Source of the DNA: Amycolatopsis sp. WAC 01376
GTDB lineage: Bacteria; Actinomycetota; Actinomycetes; Mycobacteriales; Pseudonocardiaceae
Length of the DNA stretch: 64,000 nt
Reading direction: 5' to 3'
NCBI RefSeq assembly: GCF_003947415.1
Contig: NZ_QHKL01000006.1
Coordinates: 372,001 to 436,000, forward strand
Shown: positions 53,277 through 60,895 of the stretch, one piece after another
Position numbering within the stretch: position 1 is the first letter of the stretch
How the letters are laid out: each line of letters begins with the position of its first letter
Program-made: the position numbers and the translations under genes
The notes under the pieces: model-generated
Seen by the model: only the letters and a program-made list of their open reading frames with translations
Database searches by the model: none
Told to the model about the DNA's origin: nothing

Positions 53277-54394
53277 CGCTGCCGTTCTTCCCGACGGATC
53301 TCTTCGACGACGACCGCGAAGAACTTCTGGACATCGTCAGGATGGTCGGTCTCGCGCCGGAACAGAAATTCATTCTCGGAGTGCATACTGCCCGATTCGA
53401 GCAGGTCATCCGTGATTCGGTCGGTGCCGCGGACGCGATTGCTTGCGGAAGTGGAACCTCCGCGCTGATGCTGGTGCTGCGCGCGATGGACGTCGGCGCC
53501 GGGGACGAGGTGATCGTGCCCGCCTTCGGTTGCGCACCGCTCGCGGCCGCGCCCGCGCTGCTCGGCGCGACGCCGGTGTTCGCCGACATCGACCCGTGGA
53601 CCATGGTCGTCGACCCCGCCGAGGTCGCCCGCCGGATCACCCCGCGCACCAAGGTGATCATGCCGGCGCACATGTTCTCGGTCATGGCGGACATGCCCGC
53701 GTTGCGCCGGATCGCCGCCGACGCGGGCGTGCGGCTGCTGGAGGACTCCGCCGTCGCACAGGGCGGGACGCTCGCGGGCACCCCGGCAGGGCGGTGGGGC
53801 GACGCGGGGGTGTACTCGTTCGTGCAGGTCAAGACGTTCGGCATGCCGGGCGAGGGCGGAATGGTCGTCACCGGCGACCGCGAGCTCGGCTCGGTGGTGC
53901 GGATGCTGCGCAACCACGGCCAGGACGGCAAGACCAGGTTCCTGTATCACCGTGTCGGGTACAACAGCCGGTTCGACGAGATCATGGCGGCGTTCCAGCT
54001 GTACCGGTTCCCGACCCTGTCCCAGCGGCTCGAATGCCGGGCGCGGATCGGCGAGTACTACACCGGACGCTTCGCCGAACTGGCCGGTTGCGGCGTCCTC
54101 GCGCCGCCGCCGGCCCGTGACGGACGGTGTTACTACGTCTATTCGCTCTTGAGTGAGCGCCGGGACGAACTCCGGGATCACTTGGCGGCGCAGGGGATCG
54201 GTTCGCACGTGTATTACCGGGCGCCGTTGCCGCGGCAGCCCGCTTTCGCCGGTTACACCCGGCCGGGCGACGCCTGGCCCGCGGCGGAGTCGGCCGCGCG
54301 GCGCACGCTGGCCATCCCGATCTACCCGCAGCTGACCGACGAGCAGGTGGAACGCATCGCGGACGCGGTGTGCCGATTCGCGAAGGAGTCTTGA
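53273..54394 (+). CDS. DegT/DnrJ/EryC1-type PLP aminotransferase (second)
   Basis: A 373-residue enzyme, ATGA-overlapped with the first. It has ACGSGTSALMLVLRAMDVG, EVIVPAFGCAPLAAAPAL, the PLP lysine in SFVQVKTFGMPGEGGMV and YNSRFDEIMAAFQLYRF. It is distant from the first DegT protein, so it probably acts on a different keto group. Two aminotransferases with two Gfo/Idh dehydrogenases suggest a diamino (or sequentially aminated) product. The stop overlaps the methyltransferase start (TGATG). Confidence 0.86.
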   Translation: MTLPFFPTDLFDDDREELLDIVRMVGLAPEQKFILGVHTARFEQVIRDSVGAADAIACGSGTSALMLVLRAMDVGAGDEVIVPAFGCAPLAAAPALLGATPVFADIDPWTMVVDPAEVARRITPRTKVIMPAHMFSVMADMPALRRIAADAGVRLLEDSAVAQGGTLAGTPAGRWGDAGVYSFVQVKTFGMPGEGGMVVTGDRELGSVVRMLRNHGQDGKTRFLYHRVGYNSRFDEIMAAFQLYRFPTLSQRLECRARIGEYYTGRFAELAGCGVLAPPPARDGRCYYVYSLLSERRDELRDHLAAQGIGSHVYYRAPLPRQPAFAGYTRPGDAWPAAESAARRTLAIPIYPQLTDEQVERIADAVCRFAKES

Positions 54395-55035
54395 TGCAGC
54401 AGGTAACCCGGACGCCCGCGCCGAGTGAGGTCGCCGACGAGTGGCGCAGACGCGCGGAGCGCCCCGGACTGGCCCGGGTCATGCGTGCCTCCCAGCCCGC
54501 CGAACTCGCGGCCGAAACGACCGCGCGCACCATCGGGCTCGTCACGGGCCTGCTGCGTTCACTCGGCGGGGTGGGGGCCGCGCTGGAGATCGGGTGCGGG
54601 ATGGGCAGGCTCACCCCGGCGATCGCGGCGCAGGCCCGCACGGTGACGGCGATCGACATGACCCCGCGGATGCTCGCGCTGGCCAAGGAGAGCTGCGCCC
54701 ATCTGTCTACTGTGGACTTCGTGCACACGACCGTCCAGCGGCTTCCCTGGCAGGACAGGCGATTCGACGCCGCCGTCTGCGTGTGGGTGCTGATGCACGT
54801 CCTGGACGACGACGAGATCGCCGAAGCGTGCCGGGCGATCGCCGCGGCGGCCCGGCATCTCGTCCTGGTGGAGTACGAGGAGGCCGACATCCCGGTCGGC
54901 AGGTTCTCGAGGTTGCGGACCGTGGAGGAGTACTTGGCCCTTCTTCCCGGCGCCCACCTGCTCGAACGGCGTGAGCTGCACTACGGCGGCGACCGGTCGT
55001 TCGCCGCGCTGATCGCGCTGGACGACCCGCGATGA
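54394..55035 (+). CDS. SAM-dependent class I methyltransferase
   Basis: A 213-residue methyltransferase from ATG 54394; the in-frame upstream codons belong to the preceding gene. Motif I is ALEIGCGMGRLTPAIA (~65-80), the acidic loop is TVTAIDMTPRM, and post-motif regions include FDAAVCVWVLMHVLDDDEI. The substrate (O, N or C methyl) cannot be told. It overlaps both neighbours (TGATG and ATGA). Confidence 0.87.
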   Translation: MQQVTRTPAPSEVADEWRRRAERPGLARVMRASQPAELAAETTARTIGLVTGLLRSLGGVGAALEIGCGMGRLTPAIAAQARTVTAIDMTPRMLALAKESCAHLSTVDFVHTTVQRLPWQDRRFDAAVCVWVLMHVLDDDEIAEACRAIAAAARHLVLVEYEEADIPVGRFSRLRTVEEYLALLPGAHLLERRELHYGGDRSFAALIALDDPR

Positions 55036-55955
55036 CCACCCTTGCCGTCACTCGCGGCAAAGCGTACTTCCGGCTCGCGAAGCTCGACATCGTCGACTAC
55101 TACCTCGGCGTGATCCTGGTGTGGACGCTGCTCGCGCCGGCGTCGAGGTTCGACGCGAGTGTCCTGGCGTCGGTCGGGGTGTTCCTGCTCGGCGAGGTGT
55201 TCGTGATCGCGGCGATGGTCGCGCTGGACGACCTCACCGGTTACCGCGACGGCAGCGACATCACGAACTACTCGCCCGACGACCTCCGGCGCAAGCGGTA
55301 CCGCAAGCCACTGGTGGCGGGAACGCTGAACGAGGACCAAGTGCTGCGGTTCGCGTGGGCGACCGGTGTCATCGGTGCGGCACTGTGGCTCGCGGCCATC
55401 GCGATCGCCCCGCACCGTCCTGTGTGGACTGTCGTGCTCATTGTGGTCACCTACTTCTTTTCCTTGCAGTACTCGTGGGGCGTGAAGCTCAGCTATCACG
55501 GCTTCCAGGAGTTCTTCATCGCGGCGCTCGGCTGGGCGCTGGTGCTGGCGCCGTACGGTCTCGCCTCCGGTGAGTTCACCGGATTCGCGCTCGCCCAGGC
55601 GCTGCTGTTCGGGCTGGGGCCGCTGCTGTTCGGCGTCTACTCCAACACCAACGACGTCGACGGCGACCGGCGGGTCGGCAGGCCGACGGTCGCGGCCCTG
55701 ACCTCCCCGCGGGGCAACATGTTCTTCGTGATCGCCGTTTCGGCGGCCGAGTTCGCGCTGATCCTCGCCGTACCCGCGCTCGGCGGTCCCTGGTGGTTCC
55801 CGCTCGCGCTGTCGCCCACGATCGTGGCGCGGATCCGGCAGTTGTGGCTCGGGTTCGCGCAGGACGACATCCTGCGGGCGCGGATGCTCGGCATCCGGAT
55901 CCACCGGCTCACCGTGCTGATACTGGTCGTGGTGAACCTGGTGGTGATCACGTGA
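55032..55955 (+). CDS. UbiA-family membrane prenyltransferase
   Basis: A 307-residue protein with about eight or nine membrane helices. The two Asp-rich Mg-diphosphate motifs are ALDDLTGYRDGSDI (~60-73) and SNTNDVDGDRRVGRPT (~202-217), both positioned between helices as in UbiA enzymes. They transfer a prenyl (or related) group from a polyprenyl diphosphate to an acceptor in the membrane; the acceptor may be an aromatic acid, cyclitol or sugar. No prenyl synthase is in the window, so the donor must come from central metabolism. It overlaps the neighbours as ATGA and GTGA. Confidence 0.88.
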   Translation: MTTLAVTRGKAYFRLAKLDIVDYYLGVILVWTLLAPASRFDASVLASVGVFLLGEVFVIAAMVALDDLTGYRDGSDITNYSPDDLRRKRYRKPLVAGTLNEDQVLRFAWATGVIGAALWLAAIAIAPHRPVWTVVLIVVTYFFSLQYSWGVKLSYHGFQEFFIAALGWALVLAPYGLASGEFTGFALAQALLFGLGPLLFGVYSNTNDVDGDRRVGRPTVAALTSPRGNMFFVIAVSAAEFALILAVPALGGPWWFPLALSPTIVARIRQLWLGFAQDDILRARMLGIRIHRLTVLILVVVNLVVIT

Positions 55956-57244
55956 CCGACGTCGACGTGGCGGTGGTCGGCGCGGGCGTCGCCGGGCTCA
56001 CCGCCGCGTACCGGCTCGGCCGGTCGGGGCGGGAAGCGCGGGTCTTCGAAGCGGCCGACGTGGTCGGCGGCCGGATGACGACGCTGCGCGAGGACGGCTA
56101 CCTGATCGACACCTGTGCCGAGCAGATGGCCGAGCGGGGTTACGAGGCGACCTGGCGGCTGCTGGCGGAACTGGGCGTCGACGCCGCCGCGGCGCCGCGG
56201 ATCGGCCGTGGCATCGCGATGTGGCGGGGCCGGGCGCGGTCCGGCGTCGCGCAGCCGCGAGGATTGCTCACCGGAGCGGGGCTGTCCCTCCGGGCGCGGC
56301 TGGACGCGGCGCGCGTGATCCGGGGGAGCTTCGACACCGAACGCCCGGAGGCGTCCCGGCTGGGCGGGGGCACCGTCGCGGAGTTCGCCGCACCGCATCA
56401 TCCGGATCTCCTGGACTACCTGCTACAGCCGGTGGTTTCCGGCTTCTTCGGCTGGGATCCGGCGCGTTCGGCGGCCGCGCCCCTGCTCGCCCTGCTGACC
56501 GCGGTGGGACGGCGGCGGACCTGGCGGGCGTACCGCGACGGCATGGACACCTTCGCCCGCGCTCTCGCCGCGAAAACGGACGTCAGCACGGGGTTCCGGG
56601 TCGATCAGGTCGTCGATGACGGTTCCTCGGCGCGGATCCTCAGCGGCACGCGCGAGATCACGGCGCGCGCGGTCGTGCTGGCCGTGCCCGCCCCGGTGGC
56701 CGCGCGGCTGTACCCGCGGCACGGCTCGGACTTCCTCGACGCGTGCTCGTTCACCCCGGTCGTCAAGGCGCATCTGCTGCTCGATCGTCCGCTCGGTGGT
56801 CCCGACTACGCCTTGATCGTGCCGACCGCGGAGAACGGCACGGTGTCCACGGTGATCTTCGACCATCTGAAACACCCCGGCCGCGCGCCGGAAGGCCGCG
56901 GACTGGTCACGCTCATGGCCCATCCGGCCGTGGTGCCGGATCTGCTCGACGCCTCCGACGAGGACGTGGCGAGCCGGTTGGCAGGCGCCGCCGAGCCTCT
57001 CGTCCCCGGCCTGAATTCGGCGACCCGCCGCTCGATCGTCCGGCGGGTGCGGCACGCGGCGCCCGAAGCGACGCCTCGGGCACTCGCCCTGCGGGCCTCG
57101 TTCGAGGCGGGTCTCGGCCGTGGCGTCGTCGACTACGCGGGTGACTGGGTGTTCCTGAGCCCGTGCAGCGAGGCGGCCGTCCGCTCCGGTATCCGGGCCG
57201 CACGACGGCTCGCCACTCGTCCGGCGGAGGAAAGGGCCCGATGA
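55952..57244 (+). CDS. FAD-dependent oxidoreductase (protoporphyrinogen oxidase/amine oxidase-like)
   Basis: A 430-residue flavoprotein from GTG 55952 (GTGA overlap). FAD site: DVAVVGAGVAGLTAAYRLGR (~3-22) and VVGGRMTTLREDGYLIDT, as in protoporphyrinogen oxidase-like enzymes. The C-terminal FAD contact GVVDYAGDWVFLSPCSEAAV is kept. Such proteins desaturate or aromatise rings, oxidise amines, or act on isoprenoid chains. Placed right after UbiA, it may oxidise the prenylated intermediate. Confidence 0.85.
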   Translation: MTDVDVAVVGAGVAGLTAAYRLGRSGREARVFEAADVVGGRMTTLREDGYLIDTCAEQMAERGYEATWRLLAELGVDAAAAPRIGRGIAMWRGRARSGVAQPRGLLTGAGLSLRARLDAARVIRGSFDTERPEASRLGGGTVAEFAAPHHPDLLDYLLQPVVSGFFGWDPARSAAAPLLALLTAVGRRRTWRAYRDGMDTFARALAAKTDVSTGFRVDQVVDDGSSARILSGTREITARAVVLAVPAPVAARLYPRHGSDFLDACSFTPVVKAHLLLDRPLGGPDYALIVPTAENGTVSTVIFDHLKHPGRAPEGRGLVTLMAHPAVVPDLLDASDEDVASRLAGAAEPLVPGLNSATRRSIVRRVRHAAPEATPRALALRASFEAGLGRGVVDYAGDWVFLSPCSEAAVRSGIRAARRLATRPAEERAR

Positions 57245-58734
57245 AACCGCACGACATGGGAACGCTCTTCGACCAGTGCGCGCACGCCGGGACGAGGGTC
57301 CACCTGGACCGGCCGTTCGACATCGCGCCGACGCGCGGCACCGAGTACACGGTCGCCGAACTCGCCGGGCTGGTGCGGGACGCCGCGGGATGGTTGTCCG
57401 AAGCCGGTGTGGGGCCGGGGGATCGGGTGGCCATCGTCAAGCGCAACCACTGGGACTACGACCTGCTCGCCTGCGCCGCGGTGCGGATCGGGGCGGTCCC
57501 GGCGAAGCTGTCCGGCCTGCTGCCGGACGACACGGTGGAACTCCTGCTGAAACGCCTCGGCCCCGCGGTGCTCGTCACCGATCGGCCGGCCCCTGGCGCG
57601 GACCGGGTCCTGCGAATCGAGGAGTTCGCCGCCGCGTCGGCGCCCGCGCCGCACCGGAGGCACGACGACGAACCGCTGCTCATCTGCCACACCTCCGGAA
57701 CGACCGGAACACCGAAACTGGTCGTCCACACGACGCGGACGATCATCGACCGGCTGGCGCGGCCGGAGTCGGTCCGCTGGCCCGTCCTCGGGCTCCGGCG
57801 TGACGACGTGCTGGGCAACGCCAGCGCGTACGCGCACGGCCGCACCTTCTGCTGGACGGCGTCGGCCCTGTGCCTCGCGCCGAAGGAGATCGTGATCCTG
57901 AGCGATTCCTCTTCGGCGGCAAAGGTGTTCGGCCGTCATCGACCTACCGTCATCGAGGCACTCCCGTCGGCGTACGTGCGCTGGCGGCCGCTCGCGGACA
58001 CACCGGAGAACCCGTTCCGCCGGGTGCGGAGGTTCGTCAGCACCTACGACGCCGTGCATCCTCCGGTGATCAGGACGATGCTCCACGCGACCCGCCGGAA
58101 GCGTCCACTGTGGATGCAGGGCTGGGGTCAATCGGAGACGGGACCGCTCTCGTTCCGGTTCTTCACCAGACGTTCCGCGCATACGACCCGTGACCTCGGC
58201 AGGCCGTTGCCGGGCCTCGCCCGGTTGCGGGTCGTCGACCCGGAGACCGCCGAACCGGTGCCGCGGGGCACCGCCGGGCTGGTGCTGGCCCGCACCCGCG
58301 CCCGATGCGTGGCGTACGTGGGTGAACAGGATCGGTGGGAGGCCAAGGCCCACGGCCCGTGGTGGAACACCGGAGACCTCGGCGTGGTGAGCCGGACCGG
58401 CGCCGTGACCCTGCTGGATCGCGAAGTCGACAGCGTTCCCGGGATGAGCTGCCTCGCGGTGGAGGACAAGATCGAAGACCGCCTCCCGGCCATCGCCGAA
58501 TGCGTGCTGCTTTCCGCGGCGGGACAGGCGCCGATCCCGGTCGTCGTGACCGACACCGGCCTCGATCCGGCGCGCTGGCGGGCCGCGGTACTCGACCTGC
58601 CGCCGCTGGGGGAGCCGGTGGTTCTCCCGTGGGACGAGGTCCCGAGAACGGGCACCGGGAAGGTGCGGCGACTGGAACTGCTGGCGCGGCTGACCGGGAC
58701 GGCCGAAACTCATGGATCGGGAAGGTGGACGTGA
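57241..58734 (+). CDS. AMP-forming acyl-CoA/aryl-CoA synthetase-like ligase
   Basis: A 497-residue ANL-family enzyme. The P-loop is CHTSGTTGTPKLVVHT (~155-170), A5 is GWGQSETGPLSF, A7 is WWNTGDLGVV and the C-terminal Lys motif is PRTGTGKVRRLEL, so all catalytic parts are intact. It adenylates a carboxylate and passes it to CoA or a carrier. No carrier protein is encoded nearby, which favours CoA. It overlaps the FAD gene (ATGA) and the second methyltransferase (GTGA). Confidence 0.88.
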   Translation: MKPHDMGTLFDQCAHAGTRVHLDRPFDIAPTRGTEYTVAELAGLVRDAAGWLSEAGVGPGDRVAIVKRNHWDYDLLACAAVRIGAVPAKLSGLLPDDTVELLLKRLGPAVLVTDRPAPGADRVLRIEEFAAASAPAPHRRHDDEPLLICHTSGTTGTPKLVVHTTRTIIDRLARPESVRWPVLGLRRDDVLGNASAYAHGRTFCWTASALCLAPKEIVILSDSSSAAKVFGRHRPTVIEALPSAYVRWRPLADTPENPFRRVRRFVSTYDAVHPPVIRTMLHATRRKRPLWMQGWGQSETGPLSFRFFTRRSAHTTRDLGRPLPGLARLRVVDPETAEPVPRGTAGLVLARTRARCVAYVGEQDRWEAKAHGPWWNTGDLGVVSRTGAVTLLDREVDSVPGMSCLAVEDKIEDRLPAIAECVLLSAAGQAPIPVVVTDTGLDPARWRAAVLDLPPLGEPVVLPWDEVPRTGTGKVRRLELLARLTGTAETHGSGRWT

Positions 58735-59525
58735 CAGACGTGACGCTGACTTACGTGTTCGACAACGACAGTGGACACGCCATCGAACAGCATCGCTGTC
58801 TTTCCGAGGCGTATGACCCGATCACGTTGGCGCGACTGGGGGAGACCGGCGTCTGTGATGGCTGGGCTTGTCTCGAGGTCGGCGCGGGCGGCAGCGGCGT
58901 CGCACAGTGGCTCGCCGCCAGGGTGGCGCCGACCGGGTCGGTGCTGGCGACCGACATCAAGACCGGCCACCTCGCCTCCGGGCCGGGGTTGACCGTGCTC
59001 CGGCACGACATCGTCCGAGATCCGTTGCCCCGCGCCGATTTCGACCTCATCCACGCCAGGCTGGTACTGCAGCATCTGCCCGAGCGGGAGGCCGTGCTTC
59101 GCAAGCTGGCGCGTGCCCTCAAACCGGGCGGCTGGATGCAGATCGACGAGTTCGACATCTCCTACGGTCCGGTGCTGCTCGCGCCCGACGCGCGATCGGC
59201 GGAGCTCTACGAGAAGTTCTTGGCGGCCAAGGAAAAGACGTTCACCATGGCGGGCGGGGACGGCACGTGGGGCCGCCGCGCCGCCGCGTCGATGGCCGCC
59301 GCCGGCCTGGTCGACGTCGATCCGGTGCCTGTGCTCTTCCCGTGGCGGGCCGGCTCACCCGGGCTGAACCTGCTGATCCATCACACCCATCACCTGCGGG
59401 ACAAGCTGATCGCGGCCGGCCTGACCGACGACGAGCTCGCCGAGGTGCGTGCGGTCATGGCGGATCCGGGATTCCGCGCGTCTTCGTGCGTCGTGTACTC
59501 CGTGCACGGCAGGCGCGCCGGATGA
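58731..59525 (+). CDS. SAM-dependent class I methyltransferase (second)
   Basis: A 264-residue methyltransferase from GTG 58731. Motif I is ACLEVGAGGSGVAQWLAARV; the next blocks are ATDIKTGHLA and FDLIHARLVLQHLPEREAVL. The last ~110 residues (FTMAGGDGTWGRRAAASMA) are of the type seen in natural-product C/O-methyltransferases. It is unlike the first methyltransferase at 54394, so the pathway likely adds methyl groups at two steps. Confidence 0.87.
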   Translation: MTDVTLTYVFDNDSGHAIEQHRCLSEAYDPITLARLGETGVCDGWACLEVGAGGSGVAQWLAARVAPTGSVLATDIKTGHLASGPGLTVLRHDIVRDPLPRADFDLIHARLVLQHLPEREAVLRKLARALKPGGWMQIDEFDISYGPVLLAPDARSAELYEKFLAAKEKTFTMAGGDGTWGRRAAASMAAAGLVDVDPVPVLFPWRAGSPGLNLLIHHTHHLRDKLIAAGLTDDELAEVRAVMADPGFRASSCVVYSVHGRRAG

Positions 59526-60895
59526 GCACCGCACTCGACACGGTGACCGTGGCGGGCCCCGTCGACCTGCCGCTGGCCGGTGAGCTCGACGTGCAGGCCG
59601 CCTGCGGGATCATGCACGTACACGGCCGGAGGTCCGGCGGGCCGACCCGGCTGGGACTCGACTACGCGTCCATCCTCGCGGCCGAACTCGCCGACCTGGG
59701 CACCGTCGCGCTGAAGCTCGCCAACAGCCGGGGCATCCCGCTGCGCGGCGTGTCCACTTCACTGGCGCAGGCGGCTTTGCTGGCGATCTCGCAGTATCTC
59801 GCGGCGGCGACGACCGACGACGATCACGAGGAGCCGCTGGTTCCCGGCGGACCGCCTTTCCGCTCGGCCGACGGGGTCTTCTTCGAGATCGAGACCCTCG
59901 ATCCGGCGGTGTGGCAACGGTTCTGGGCGGGTCTCGGCGTCGACGAGCGAACAACTTCCCGTAGCTGGCTGCCGTTCATGCAACGCTTCGCCACCGCGAC
60001 CTGCCCCTTGCCGCCGCGGCTGCCGGAAACCCTTGCCGCCCGGCCGATCGCCGAGATCGAGGACGCCGCCGTCCGGTCCGGTATGACGCTGGTGCGAGTG
60101 GCGGACCGACCGATCGAAATCTCGCCCGCGTTCGTCGTGAGCGGCGATGGCCGCGGGTACCGGCCGGTCCGGCCGGTGGAGCCACTTCCCTTGTCCGGCT
60201 TGGTCGTGCTCGAATCCTGCCGCCGGGTCCAGGGTCCGTTGGCGGGTCACCTGCTCCGGCTGCTCGGCGCGACGGTGCTGAGGATCGAACCACCGGGCGG
60301 CGACCCGCTGCGCTGGGTCCCGCCGATCGCCGGGCGGACGTCGGCCAGGTTCCGCGCGCTCAACGACGGCAAGGAAGTCGTCGAGATCGACCTGAGCACC
60401 CCGGAAGGCAGGAACCACCTGCTCGAACTCGCCGTCGGCGCCGACGTGTTCCTGCACAACTGGGCGCCGGGCAAGGCCGGGCGATGGTCGCTGCGTGCCC
60501 TCGATCTGGCGCGCGCCCGGCCGGGGATCCTGTACGCGCACGCGTCGGGCTGGGGCACCGGACTGGGACCGGAACCCCCGGTGGGCACGGATTTCGTCGT
60601 GCAGGCCCACGCGGGGGTCCCGTCGTCGCTGATGACGATCGTCGACGTGTTCGGCGGGATCGTCTGCGCACACGGGATCGTGACGGGCCTGGCCCGTGGC
60701 GCCACCCGCGTCGACTCGTCGCTCCTGTCCGCGGCGGGCAGGCTCAACGCGGGCGCGCGGCGGTCCTGCGACCGCCCGTTGACCGTTCCGGTGTGCGACG
60801 ACCTCGCCGCCCTCGGCGCGGATCCCCGCTTTTCCCGCGCGCTGATCCACACCGGCTGCGTACTCGTCGGATCGCCGTGGGAATTCAGGTCATGA
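59522..60895 (+). CDS. CaiB/BaiF-like CoA-transferase with apparently permuted halves
   Basis: A 457-residue family III CoA-transferase-like protein. Unusually, residues ~60-210 resemble the second half of CaiB proteins (GVSTSLAQAALLAISQYLA; PFRSADGVFFEIETLDPA), while residues ~225-380 are the N-terminal Rossmann half (GLVVLESCRRVQGPLAGHLL, RIEPPGGDPLRW, FLHNWAPGKAGRWSL). The catalytic Asp position is kept in PVGTDFVVQAHAGV. A short second-half remnant (VDSSLLSAAGRL ... VLVGSPWEF) closes the chain. It may move CoA between acyl intermediates made by the neighbouring ligases. Confidence 0.8.
   Translation: MSTALDTVTVAGPVDLPLAGELDVQAACGIMHVHGRRSGGPTRLGLDYASILAAELADLGTVALKLANSRGIPLRGVSTSLAQAALLAISQYLAAATTDDDHEEPLVPGGPPFRSADGVFFEIETLDPAVWQRFWAGLGVDERTTSRSWLPFMQRFATATCPLPPRLPETLAARPIAEIEDAAVRSGMTLVRVADRPIEISPAFVVSGDGRGYRPVRPVEPLPLSGLVVLESCRRVQGPLAGHLLRLLGATVLRIEPPGGDPLRWVPPIAGRTSARFRALNDGKEVVEIDLSTPEGRNHLLELAVGADVFLHNWAPGKAGRWSLRALDLARARPGILYAHASGWGTGLGPEPPVGTDFVVQAHAGVPSSLMTIVDVFGGIVCAHGIVTGLARGATRVDSSLLSAAGRLNAGARRSCDRPLTVPVCDDLAALGADPRFSRALIHTGCVLVGSPWEFRS

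Noticed and set aside
52143..54394. DegT enzymes as 3-amino-5-hydroxybenzoate synthases of an ansamycin cluster
   Set aside because: No aminoshikimate-pathway genes (aminoDHQ synthase, aminoquinate dehydrogenase) or PKS genes are in the window; sequence features fit keto-sugar aminotransferases equally well.
58868..60895. Long open frame that would extend the CaiB-like protein N-terminally
   Set aside because: The extension is an Arg-rich shadow of the methyltransferase gene; ATG 59522 overlaps that gene's stop as ATGA.
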